NCBI GenBank assembly: GCA_900542115.1
Contig: UQMC01000050.1
Coordinates: forward strand, 1 to 13,473
Direction of reading: 5' to 3'
Origin: an uncultured Oscillibacter sp.
Lineage (GTDB): Bacteria > Bacillota > Clostridia > Oscillospirales > Oscillospiraceae
DNA length: 13,473 nt
Shown one piece after another: positions 1-5,740 of the stretch. Position 1 is the first letter of the stretch; each line of letters opens with the position of its first letter. The notes beneath the pieces are model-generated. The model did no database searches. It was given only the letters and a program-made list of their open reading frames with translations, and was not told where the DNA came from. The translations under genes and the position numbers were made by a program.

Positions 1-825
1 GACTTTTCCGACCTCGCCGCTGTTGGCCGTGACCACTACATGAACCTGCACGGCGGCAGCGCCAAAACAGAGGAACTGGATGCGCTGGATGGCGAGGAAA
101 CCGCGCGGCGGCTCATCGAAAGCGGCGGCGGCACGATCACGCCCTACGGCGTGGTCTACGACAACGGCATGAAACTGGAACAGGTCTACGACGGCCGGTT
201 CTTCCCCTGCTATTACTATGGGCCGGATGTCATCACCGTTGCGGTGACCTCCAAAGTCGAGCCGGAGGACACGGAACACATCACATGGCTGTTCCTCCCC
301 ATGGTGCAGGAGGAGATCGACCGCGCCCTTCTTCGCGGGGGCATCACAGATCCCGTCGATGTCCGCCTGCGGCTGGAGGACAGCCAATTCCCCAACGAGG
401 TGGATGTGCTGCTGGATATGGAGTGTGAAAACCTTTCTGACCTTAACGCATTGGCACAGGCCGCGGATAGCCTTTCCGATAGCGACATGAATAAGCTGGG
501 GGCCGTGGTCATGCTGGCAGAGCCAAAGTCTGCGGCACAGATCAAAAACCTTGCGGAAAGTCTTGACCTCTTTGACTTTGCCCCCGGCGCACACTCTCCC
601 GCCGAGTACGGCAAGTACATGATCCGCCAGTCCGGTCATTTCGACTATGACGAAAACCTCGATGCTTTTTATGACTATGAGAAGTATGGTGCGCAGCGGA
701 TGAATGAGGAGGATGGGATGTTCACCGACCGGGGCTACATCGCCTACAAGGGCTTTTTTCGCTTGGAAGAAGTAATGAACGGCGGTCAAAGCAACCGCAT
801 GGTGATGGGAGGGCTTTCACGATGA
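1..825 (+). CDS. ArdA-like antirestriction protein, 5' end missing
   Basis: An open frame enters from the left edge and ends at TGA 823-825, giving 274 visible residues. The ATG at 40 is internal, because the frame is open back to base 1 and codes for family-like sequence (DFSDLAAVGRDHY). The middle part is acidic and ArdA-like. The C-terminal part has the pattern YGKYMI..SGHFDYDE..D.FYDYEKYG.....GMFTDRGYIAY, which resembles the C-terminal domain of ArdA, where an acidic DYEAYxRD segment is followed by a GY ending. ArdA proteins are DNA mimics that bind type I restriction enzymes and protect element DNA entering a new host. Classic ArdA is about 165 residues; this belongs to the longer Clostridia version. 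It ends in MVMGGLSR, a tail related to those of several proteins below. The codons for MGG also form GGGAGGG (807-813), the ribosome-binding site of the next gene. Family assignment is by recalled similarity, and antirestriction activity is inferred. Confidence 0.6.
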   Translation, partial: DFSDLAAVGRDHYMNLHGGSAKTEELDALDGEETARRLIESGGGTITPYGVVYDNGMKLEQVYDGRFFPCYYYGPDVITVAVTSKVEPEDTEHITWLFLPMVQEEIDRALLRGGITDPVDVRLRLEDSQFPNEVDVLLDMECENLSDLNALAQAADSLSDSDMNKLGAVVMLAEPKSAAQIKNLAESLDLFDFAPGAHSPAEYGKYMIRQSGHFDYDENLDAFYDYEKYGAQRMNEEDGMFTDRGYIAYKGFFRLEEVMNGGQSNRMVMGGLSR

Positions 826-1015
826 TCATTCAGGCAGAACTGAAGTGTAAGCAGACCGGGTGTGAGGCAGATCCCTGTGCCGTGGCTGCATGGATTTCGA
901 GAAATACGGTCAGGACTGCATGGAAAACGACTGCGTGACAAAAACAGAGTTCGGCCTGCTGCGCCGCTTTGACCCGCCGTTCCCGGTGCAGCAGCAGGAA
1001 CAGAGGATGATGTAA
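822..1015 (+). pseudogene. Small Cys-rich protein, apparent one-base frameshift
   Basis: ATG 822-824 overlaps the TGA of the preceding gene (ATGA), with GGGAGGG eight bases upstream, so translation is coupled. The start frame reads MIIQAELKCKQTGCEADPC and then drifts out of sense to a TGA. From about 878 the frame two positions over gives a plausible continuation: CRGCMDFEKYGQDCMENDC, then VTKTEFGLLRRFDPPFPVQ, ending at TAA 1013-1015. One missing base near 879-880 (TGTG-CCGT) would restore a protein of about 64 residues with six cysteines spaced C-x4-C-x4-C-x3-C-x9-C-x4-C. That spacing suggests a metal-binding or disulfide-stabilised mini-protein. I do not recognise the function. The break could be a real mutation or an assembly error, since this contig carries another artefact at 11987. 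Confidence 0.5.
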
Positions 1016-1016
1016 G

Positions 1017-1051
1017 CAAAAGCGGCTCGATCCATTTGGATCAAGCCGCTT
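1017..1051 (-). terminator. Rho-independent terminator of the GNAT gene
   Basis: The inverted repeat AGCGGCTcGATCC (1021-1033) / GGATCaAGCCGCT (1038-1050) has a four-base loop, one mismatch and an extra closing A-T pair (1020/1051). On the minus strand it is followed by TTTT and lies just past the acetyltransferase stop, so it mainly serves that gene. It may also stop rightward transcription from the small Cys-rich gene, but there is no T-run on the plus side. Confidence 0.7.
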
Positions 1052-1077
1052 GCTAAGCAGATAAATCCGAATTGGTT

Positions 1078-1521
1078 TTATAGAGGCCTTTGCAAATACA
1101 CCATATCTACAAGGTGTACACCACACTCATATATCGGGTGATCATAATGATCCGTAAAGAAATTTGGCACGATATACGAGCGTACAAAGCCACATTTTTC
1201 ATAAAAGGGTATCGTCAATGGGCTGTCGCCGGTTCCCACTTGCAGTATCGAAAATTGTCCACGGTATTTTTCAACAAGAAATTCAATCAGTGCTTTGGCA
1301 TAGCCTTTTCGCTGAAATGGGGGAACTGTAGCAATATTCTTAATTTCAAGTATTCCAGTCCCTTCATCCGTTACGACACACTCGCACTTCACTCCATCAT
1401 CATCGAGAATATACATTTTACCTTTATAGAGATAACGGTCAACCATATCTTCCTGCTCATCCGCCAATAGGAGCAAATCAAGATATTGTTTTTTGTTTTC
1501 TGTAACTTCTACAATTCTCAT
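1078..1521 (-). CDS. GNAT family N-acetyltransferase
   Basis: This 147-residue protein has the GNAT core. A strand ILEIKNIATVPPFQRKGYAKAL contains the acetyl-CoA pyrophosphate-binding motif A as Q-R-K-G-Y-A, followed by a helix (LIEFLVEKY) and the late motif IPFYEKCGF. GNAT enzymes transfer acetyl from acetyl-CoA to an amine; the substrate here cannot be read from sequence. I chose ATG 1521 rather than the TTG three bases upstream because AGGTG sits seven bases before the ATG. The gene runs against the surrounding operon and has its own promoter and terminator. Its GC content is near 38% in the stretches I counted, against about 58% in neighbouring genes. This marks it as an independently acquired cargo gene. 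Some GNATs give drug resistance or modify toxins, but nothing here shows that. Confidence 0.85.
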   Translation of the reverse strand: MRIVEVTENKKQYLDLLLLADEQEDMVDRYLYKGKMYILDDDGVKCECVVTDEGTGILEIKNIATVPPFQRKGYAKALIEFLVEKYRGQFSILQVGTGDSPLTIPFYEKCGFVRSYIVPNFFTDHYDHPIYECGVHLVDMVYLQRPL

Positions 1522-1555
1522 CAATCACACCTGCAAATCCCGATTTCTTTACCTC

Positions 1556-1584
1556 ATCATAGCGTATCCCCAGTAATGTGTAAA
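1556..1584 (-). promoter_or_regulatory. Sigma-A promoter of the GNAT gene
   Basis: On the minus strand, TTTACA (1579-1584) and TATGAT (1556-1561) are separated by exactly 17 bases. Each matches the consensus at five of six positions. It lies about 35 bases ahead of the ATG at 1521, which fits a short leader. It is a housekeeping-type promoter that would express the cargo gene independently of the rightward operon. Confidence 0.7.
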
Positions 1585-1616
1585 GCCAAATTCTACACCG
1601 AAAGGAGACCAAAATC

Positions 1617-2321
1617 TTGAAAAATGCAACACAATTTCATATCCGACCTGCCCGCCCGGAGGAGGCGGGCTTATTTTATGCCCAGCACCCCGAAGAAAAT
1701 AAGCGCCTTGGCGCTGTTGGCTGTGTCCGCATGGACTTCGGGCGCAGCGGCAACGAGTTCTGGCATACATGGTGGCCCCGTGGCCCAGAGGAGCTGAACA
1801 GCCCCGCGTTCAAAGCGGAGTTGCAGCAGATCGTTGGTAAGCTCCGTGAAGATGTGCTGAAAAGCCGCTTCGCTATGGAACGTTTCTGCTATGACCACGG
1901 TGGGAAAATCGATGGCGGCTATGTACAGAACTACGGTTACATCGTGGAAACGGAACGCTACCGCTACTGCCTGCGCTGCAACCCGTCCCCCGGAGATTAT
2001 AACGGCTACCTTGCGGTATACGATTTGGCCGTCCAGCGGCAGAACATGGCGCGGGACAAGCCGCTGGTGGGCCGTGTTACCTATGCCAATGGAGATGCAC
2101 AAGAGTTTACCGATACCGAAGCATTCCTGAAATGTGTGCGGGAGGAACTTCCGTACCACCCCACCACAGGTCTGCGCTATGAAGTGCTGACCGATGATCC
2201 CGCCGTCCGCAAGGCAGTGGACGATATCGTCTTCGACCTTTATGGCGAGGAGAATCCCTGCCAGTTGGAGGAATATCAAAAAACGCCCAAACAGGGCATG
2301 ACAATGGGAGGTATAAGATGA
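1617..2321 (+). CDS. Conjugative-element accessory protein, unknown function
   Basis: This 234-residue protein starts at TTG 1617, supported by AAAGGAG (1601-1607) nine bases upstream; no in-frame ATG is better placed. Recognisable blocks are FHIRPARPEEAGLFY at the N-terminus, then GAVGCVRMDFGRSGNEFWHTWW (conserved G-C-x-R-x-D-F-G-x-S-G and W/F-rich), then YRYCLRCNPSPGDYNGYLAVY. These resemble a domain common in hypothetical and large multi-domain proteins of Clostridia conjugative elements. I cannot name the family with certainty. No signal peptide or membrane segment is visible, so it is probably cytoplasmic. It ends in QGMTMGGIR. The MGG codons double as the GGGAGG ribosome-binding site of the next gene, whose ATG overlaps this stop. 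Its position beside ArdA-like and DUF4314 genes suggests a role in element establishment, but that is inference. Confidence 0.75.
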   Translation: MKNATQFHIRPARPEEAGLFYAQHPEENKRLGAVGCVRMDFGRSGNEFWHTWWPRGPEELNSPAFKAELQQIVGKLREDVLKSRFAMERFCYDHGGKIDGGYVQNYGYIVETERYRYCLRCNPSPGDYNGYLAVYDLAVQRQNMARDKPLVGRVTYANGDAQEFTDTEAFLKCVREELPYHPTTGLRYEVLTDDPAVRKAVDDIVFDLYGEENPCQLEEYQKTPKQGMTMGGIR

Positions 2322-3298
2322 TGGACAGAAAAATGGTGAATTTTATCAAGGAGCAGTATCCCCCCGGCACCCGCATCCGGCTCAATTCGATGGAGGACCC
2401 TTATCATCCCATTCTTCCCGGCACGGAGGGCGAAGTAGACTTTGTGGACAATGAGGGGCAAATTTTTATGAAGTGGGACAATGGCCGCACGCTGCCGCTC
2501 ATCCCCGGCGAGGACAGCTTCACCGTGCTGCCGCCCAAGCTGACCACCCTCAAGCTGTATATGCCCTTGACCGCCGATCTCTACGAGCGAAACGAGTACG
2601 GCGAATTTGATGACAGCAGCACACTTCTGGAGGGCAGTGAGCTGCGGGGCTATCAGGATCAGATCACGGCGGCGCTGGTGAAAAACCGGATGCCGGAGGA
2701 GGCGGAGCGCGGCATCATGCATTGGTATGATGAAGCCGACAGCGTTGACCGCAAGGTGCGCTCCGCCGTCTTCATCGTAGAGGAACGTGACCGGCAGCTC
2801 TGGGGCGTGGCGGAATGCCGCGTCGCCGGAAAATTGTCGGATACCGAAATGGATACTTTGAAAGAGTTTATCACCGGACAGGCTTCTGATGGCTGGTGCG
2901 AGGGGTTTGAGCAGCGGGAGATTTCCGTGGATGACGGCGGTGAATTGTATGTCCACTTTTGGAATTCGGACGAGTGGAGCATCCAAACGGAGCAGGAGCT
3001 TTTCTCCCCCAAGCTGGCGGAGGGTCTGCCGGAGTTGTGCTTCTCCACGCTCCCCGGCACCGGCGAGCTCATCTGCATCAAGCGCGGTGAGAGCGGCTAC
3101 TACCACAGTGATTGGAACACCAACGATCCCACGCATAATCGTGAACTGGCGGACTATAACAACGAGCGGCTTGGCGTTACCCCCGCACAGGAGAAAGCCA
3201 TGAAAACGGGCTCCATGTTCGGCTGGAACATCCCCGGTGCGGACCCGAAGGCCTATGAGCAGGGCGGGATGAAAATGGGAGGTCTCGGCCGTGGATAA
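2318..3298 (+). CDS. DUF4314-domain accessory protein
   Basis: The protein has 326 residues. Residues about 7-75 match the DUF4314 pattern: a lysine/tyrosine helix, then YPPGTRIRLNSMEDPYHP, a PGTEGEV turn, WDNGRTLPLIPG and a final DSF. This is a small beta-rich domain found across Clostridia mobile elements, with no established function. The remainder is a second conserved module with RMPEEAERGIMHWYDE, SVDRKVRSAVF, LWGVAECRV and ASDGWCEGFEQREI, commonly found with such proteins. The start is ATG 2318 or the ATG at 2321; GGGAGG at 2306-2311 serves either. The ATGA overlap with the previous gene implies coupled translation. The protein ends in QGGMKMGGLGRG, sharing the M-x-M-G-G tail. It is probably cytoplasmic and acidic. 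Domain identity is fairly secure; biological role is unknown. Confidence 0.8.
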   Translation: MMDRKMVNFIKEQYPPGTRIRLNSMEDPYHPILPGTEGEVDFVDNEGQIFMKWDNGRTLPLIPGEDSFTVLPPKLTTLKLYMPLTADLYERNEYGEFDDSSTLLEGSELRGYQDQITAALVKNRMPEEAERGIMHWYDEADSVDRKVRSAVFIVEERDRQLWGVAECRVAGKLSDTEMDTLKEFITGQASDGWCEGFEQREISVDDGGELYVHFWNSDEWSIQTEQELFSPKLAEGLPELCFSTLPGTGELICIKRGESGYYHSDWNTNDPTHNRELADYNNERLGVTPAQEKAMKTGSMFGWNIPGADPKAYEQGGMKMGGLGRG

Positions 3299-4493
3299 GA
3301 AAATATTTCATGTATATCTTGCGAAAGAAAGCGTACCCAACAACGAATCCTATGCCAAGCTGGACTTGCCCGCCTCCCCGTGGGAGGTGGTGGATGCGCT
3401 GGACAAGGTACGGCTGAACGAGGGTGAGCAGTTATACATGGAGATCGAAGACTACGATGCCTTTGCGTATCTCTCGCCCCATTTGGACGGGTTGGACATC
3501 AGCCTCATCGAGCTCAACGACCTTGCCGCACTGCTGTCGCCGCTGGACGAGGTGCAGGAAGCCGCCTTTGAGGGACTGTTTTCCATGGAGGTGCAGAGAA
3601 AAGTAAACGCCAACGGCGGCGTCATTACGCTGCAGGATCTGCGAGATCTGGCGGTCAGCGCAAGAACAGACTGCTATCATGTGGTGGATGCCGCGGATGA
3701 CGCCCAGCTTGGCCGCTTCTATGCGGAAAACGACTTTGTCCCCGAACTGGACGGCATATCCGACGAGGTATTCGAGATGCTGGACTTCGCCGGCATCGGA
3801 AGAATGATGCGTCAAGGGGAAAACGGTATCTTTGTTGGAAGCCTTTATGTACTGCGCGACGGCGAGCTGACCACTGCACCGCCCGTCCAAAAGACGCTGC
3901 CGGGAAAGCCGGGATACCTCTTCCGGCTCACGCTCGGACTGCATCCCGACATTGGCGATGCGCGCACGGTGACACTGGATCTTCCCGCAGCAGAGGCAGA
4001 GCTGCTGGACGCACAGGAACAACTCGGCGTGGAGGGCTGGGAGGGCGTCACGGTCATTGATTATGACGGGATCATCCCCTATGCGGCGGACTTCACCGAC
4101 CTGCCCATGGAGCTGGAGGAATTTAACGCCTTCACCAAGGCCGCGCGGGACATTCCGAGATCCGAGGTGCCAAAGCTGAAGGCTCTGTTGGAGCAGTTCG
4201 AGGTACGGGACATCGAAACCGCCCTGTTCTTGACGGAGCATCTGGCGGACTACGTCCTCACGCCGGACTTGAGTTCCCCGCAGGAAACAGCCATTGACCA
4301 CCTACGCTTCATGACGGATGACCATTCGGCGGAGCTGCTGCTCTCCCATGTGAACCTCTACGCCTACGGCTGCGACCTCATCAGAGAGGACAACGCAGTG
4401 CTCTCGCCCTACGGTCTGCTGCACCGTGCGGACTATCAGCCCATGCTGTCACCAATGCAGGAAACACAGAAAATGGAGATGAAAATGAAATAA
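3291..4493 (+). CDS. ArdA-related accessory protein of conjugative elements
   Basis: The start is GTG 3291, eight bases inside the previous gene's end, with GGGAGG (3277-3282) eight bases upstream. The product is 400 residues and strongly acidic. Its N-terminus (FHVYLAKES, LDLPASPWEVVDALDK, GEQLYMEIEDYD, LIELNDLAALLSPLDE) resembles the N-terminal half of long Clostridia antirestriction-type proteins, in which ArdA-like strands and an ELNxLA helix recur. A middle part reads CYHVV..A.DDAQLGRFYAENDFVPEL. The second half has further acidic blocks and a LSPYGLL segment close to the end. High net negative charge fits a DNA mimic but does not prove one. The protein ends QKMEMKMK, a methionine/lysine tail like that of the DUF3849 protein at 7246. 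It is the last gene of this rightward operon and faces the convergent gene at 4528-4761. Confidence 0.7.
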   Translation: MDKKIFHVYLAKESVPNNESYAKLDLPASPWEVVDALDKVRLNEGEQLYMEIEDYDAFAYLSPHLDGLDISLIELNDLAALLSPLDEVQEAAFEGLFSMEVQRKVNANGGVITLQDLRDLAVSARTDCYHVVDAADDAQLGRFYAENDFVPELDGISDEVFEMLDFAGIGRMMRQGENGIFVGSLYVLRDGELTTAPPVQKTLPGKPGYLFRLTLGLHPDIGDARTVTLDLPAAEAELLDAQEQLGVEGWEGVTVIDYDGIIPYAADFTDLPMELEEFNAFTKAARDIPRSEVPKLKALLEQFEVRDIETALFLTEHLADYVLTPDLSSPQETAIDHLRFMTDDHSAELLLSHVNLYAYGCDLIREDNAVLSPYGLLHRADYQPMLSPMQETQKMEMKMK

Positions 4494-4499
4494 CACCGC

Positions 4500-4521
4500 C
4501 TTGACCCGTAAAACGGGCAAG
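4500..4521. terminator. Weak bidirectional hairpin between convergent genes
   Basis: The arms CTTGaCCCGT and ACGGGCAAG pair around a three-base AAA loop, with one bulged A (4504). The hairpin sits between two convergent genes that end at 4493 and 4528. Neither side has a clear T-run, so termination strength is doubtful. Confidence 0.4.
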
Positions 4522-4527
4522 AAACTT

Positions 4528-4761
4528 TCAGAACTCCCCTTCCCGGCATCGCATCGCGGCATAGGTGATAAGATCCTCCGGCGTGAGGACGTTTCCATCA
4601 CAGGGGATCTCACCCCAGATTTTCCGCGCGGCAGGGGCAGGGTTACACATTGCCATCGCCATAGCCAGACGGATCTCCCTGCGCACCTCTTCCACGGTGG
4701 TATGGTGTCTGCGGGCTACTTCCAGCAGAGCTGCTTCGGCACGAATATTCATTTGTTTCAT
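4528..4761 (-). CDS. Short Spo0A C-terminal-domain-like protein
   Basis: This 77-residue leftward gene starts at ATG 4761. The in-frame GTG at 4770 is rejected because AAGGAG abuts it, whereas the spacing to the ATG is eight bases. The sequence contains a helix LLEVARRHHTTVEEVRREIRL, then AMCNPAPAARKIWGEIPC and LTPEDLITYAA. The order T-x-x-x-V-x-x-x-I-R-x-A resembles the DNA-binding C-terminal domain of the sporulation regulator Spo0A, and short proteins of this kind in mobile elements are often annotated that way. There is no receiver domain, so it would be a stand-alone DNA-binding protein, if it binds DNA at all. It lies downstream of the XRE gene but is separated from it by a strong terminator, and it has its own operator-like palindrome at 4783-4799. 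That layout suggests it is under the control of the same repressor. Confidence 0.7.
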   Translation of the reverse strand: MKQMNIRAEAALLEVARRHHTTVEEVRREIRLAMAMAMCNPAPAARKIWGEIPCDGNVLTPEDLITYAAMRCREGEF

Positions 4762-4782
4762 ATCGTTCACTCCTTGCTTTTT

Positions 4783-4799
4783 AGAACGGTTATCGTTCT
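4783..4799. promoter_or_regulatory. Operator-like palindrome ahead of the Spo0A-C-like gene
   Basis: AGAACG-GTTAT-CGTTCT has perfect six-base arms with a five-base centre. It lies 22 bases upstream of the ATG at 4761, between any promoter and the ribosome-binding site. It matches the palindrome at 5232-5248 at 13 of 17 positions with identical arm spacing, so both are probably sites for the XRE protein. A further CGTTC half-site lies at 4764-4768. I see no convincing -35/-10 pair here; TATTGT upstream on the minus strand is only a weak candidate -10. Confidence 0.6.
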
Positions 4800-4851
4800 C
4801 ATGGAACTACAATACCACAGGAGTCTACGGGAAATATGTCGAACGCAGTCG

Positions 4852-4886
4852 AAAAAAACAGAGGTCTGCAAAAAGCAAACCTCTGT
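4852..4886 (-). terminator. Rho-independent terminator of the XRE gene
   Basis: Perfect eight-base arms ACAGAGGT (4858-4865) and ACCTCTGT (4879-4886) are extended by an inner GC step. On the minus strand they are followed by a run of seven T (plus-strand A at 4852-4858). The terminator begins eight bases past the XRE stop. It separates the repressor transcript from the next leftward gene. Confidence 0.9.
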
Positions 4887-4893
4887 CATACTG

Positions 4894-5217
4894 TTACTGG
4901 AATTCAGTGATCAATGCGTCCAGCACATTCATCACCTTACGCTGCCCGTCCGGGGAGAGCGTCTTCAAACGCTCGGAGAGTTCCGTGGCTCGGAGCATCG
5001 TCGCCGCGTTCAAACTGTCCTGAAGAAGCTCGTCTGTCCCAACATTGAGCACGTTGGCAATGGCAACCAGCTTTTCCAGCTTTGGCGGCTTCACGCCCCG
5101 CTCTACAACGCTCACATGATCCACGCTATAATCCACAGCGGCAGCAAGATCTTCCTGCGTCATGCCGACTCGCTCGCGAGCGGCCTTGATCCGTTTACCC
5201 AATGCGACCTGATCCAT
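4894..5217 (-). CDS. XRE/Cro-C1 family helix-turn-helix repressor
   Basis: The protein has 107 residues from ATG 5217. The TTG two codons upstream is less likely because AGGAG lies seven bases before the ATG. Residues about 5-62 form a Cro/C1-type helix-turn-helix: LGKRIKAARERVGMTQEDLA, then V-x-x-S-V-x-x-E-R-G-x-K-x-P, then LEKLVAIANVLNVGTDELL. The C-terminal 40 residues (ATELSERLKTLSPDGQRKVM...) form a helical segment often used for dimerisation. Such proteins repress their own gene and divergent genes on mobile elements. Support here comes from a palindrome lying directly over the gene's predicted transcription start, and from a matching palindrome ahead of the next leftward gene. No peptidase or ligand domain is visible, so the inducing signal is unknown. 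Confidence 0.9.
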   Translation of the reverse strand: MDQVALGKRIKAARERVGMTQEDLAAAVDYSVDHVSVVERGVKPPKLEKLVAIANVLNVGTDELLQDSLNAATMLRATELSERLKTLSPDGQRKVMNVLDALITEFQ

Positions 5218-5230
5218 ACGCAATCTCCTT

Positions 5231-5259
5231 TTGAACGGTATCCGTTCTTAAATTATATG
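5231..5259 (+). promoter_or_regulatory. Rightward promoter, overlapping the XRE promoter
   Basis: TTGAAC (5231-5236) and TATATG (5254-5259) are separated by 17 bases, each with four of six consensus matches. The 17-bp palindrome lies almost wholly between the two boxes, where a bound repressor would block RNA polymerase. This promoter would drive the gene at 5432 and the methyltransferase operon through a leader of about 165 bases. Its -10 overlaps the opposing -10 of the XRE gene. Confidence 0.5.
5232..5248. promoter_or_regulatory. Operator-like palindrome in the XRE promoter
   Basis: TGAACG-GTATC-CGTTCT is read in the same register as the site at 4783. The central 15 bases are symmetric as GAACGG-TAT-CCGTTC. 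It overlaps the likely leftward transcription start and lies between the -35 and -10 of the rightward promoter, so one bound dimer could regulate both directions. Confidence 0.65.
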
Positions 5260-5279
5260 GGAGATGGCGTTTGTTTCAC
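5252..5279 (-). promoter_or_regulatory. Leftward promoter of the XRE gene
   Basis: On the minus strand GTGAAA (5274-5279) and a perfect TATAAT (5252-5257) are 16 bases apart. Transcription would start near 5245, inside the palindrome, and the ribosome-binding site AAGGAG follows at once. Negative autoregulation is inferred. Confidence 0.65.
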
Positions 5280-5299
5280 AGGAGCACACGGGGCGATTG

Positions 5300-5319
5300 C
5301 CGTTCCGTAAGAACGGAAC
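5300..5319. repeat. Inverted repeat related to the operators
   Basis: CCGTTC (5300-5305) and GAACGG (5311-5316) are inverted around CGTAA. The overlapping pair GTTCCGT/ACGGAAC (5302-5319) is an alternative fold with a four-base loop. The half-sites CGTTC/GAACG are those of the two operators but in the opposite arrangement. It may be a third repressor site or an RNA hairpin in the leader. Confidence 0.4.
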
Positions 5320-5341
5320 ATTCAGAAAAACAATCACACTT

Positions 5342-5384
5342 AGGGGCCGTATTCCCGGAGGGGGAAAGCGGCCCCTTCTTTTTT
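5342..5384 (+). terminator. Rho-independent terminator or attenuator in the leader
   Basis: AGGGGCCG (5342-5349) pairs perfectly with CGGCCCCT (5369-5376), followed by TTCTTTTTT. A smaller inner pairing TTCCC/GGGAA sits inside the loop. There is no gene between the rightward promoter and this hairpin. It therefore either ends a short untranslated transcript or acts as an attenuator for the operon starting at 5432. Confidence 0.75.
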
Positions 5385-5398
5385 GCTCATTGTCCCTT

Positions 5399-5420
5399 CC
5401 TCCGGGAGTACAACCCCGGA
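5399..5420 (+). promoter_or_regulatory. Second leader hairpin before the start at 5432
   Basis: TCCGGG (5401-5406) can pair with CCCGGA (5415-5420), ending just before the AAGGAG ribosome-binding site. The segment CCTCCGGG (5399-5406) is also perfectly complementary to CCCGGAGG (5354-5361) in the loop of the upstream terminator. Two competing pairings are therefore possible. Confidence 0.4.
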
Positions 5421-5431
5421 AAGGAGCAAAA

Positions 5432-5740
5432 ATGCGAGAAGAAAAATTATTGAGTTATCTGAAAGGAGCATGTACCGGGCGAAGGTACAGTGCGAGCAGC
5501 GCTGCGCTGGAAGCGGCTATAGGGATTAGCGGAACAGATCTTCGAAAACTTGTAAATCGTATGAGACGCAAGGGTGTTCCTATTGGGAGCGATCGATGCG
5601 GATACTTCTACGCGGCGACTGCCGGTGAAGTCTACTCCACGATTCAGCAGCTTCAAAACATGGAAAATGGACTTGCGGCAGCAAGACGCGGATTAGAGCG
5701 GTCACTGGATGCTTTTCCTTTGAAAGAAGGTGCATCTTGA
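5432..5740 (+). CDS. Small helix-turn-helix protein paired with the methyltransferase
   Basis: This 102-residue protein starts at ATG 5432, preceded by AAAGGAG. The frame is open further left to 5264, but that part is the leader and has no ribosome-binding site. The order is an N-terminal helix (EEKLLSYLKGA), a central segment GISGTDLRKLVNRMRRKGVP that looks like the recognition part of a winged helix, a turn IGSDRCGYFYA resembling a wing, and a C-terminal helix with heptad-like spacing (VYSTIQQLQNMENGLAAARRG). Similar small proteins occur in phages and conjugative elements beside replication or DNA-modification genes. DNA binding is inferred from the fold pattern and basic residues. Its stop overlaps the TTG start of the methyltransferase gene (TTGA), so the two are translationally coupled and form one operon. 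Confidence 0.75.
   Translation: MREEKLLSYLKGACTGRRYSASSAALEAAIGISGTDLRKLVNRMRRKGVPIGSDRCGYFYAATAGEVYSTIQQLQNMENGLAAARRGLERSLDAFPLKEGAS

Noticed and set aside
2276..4301. Long minus-strand frames (2276-3136, 3432-4301)
   Set aside because: They are shadows of the DUF4314 and ArdA-related genes, arising from GC-rich codon use, and lack ribosome-binding sites.
4501..5310. 269-residue plus-strand frame
   Set aside because: It runs antisense through the XRE gene, its terminator and both promoters. It has no start signal and no domain pattern.
5264..5431. In-frame N-terminal extension of the 102-residue protein from the ATG at 5264
   Set aside because: There is no spaced ribosome-binding site, it would lie before the predicted transcript start, and the extension covers the terminator hairpin. 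ATG 5432 has AAAGGAG.
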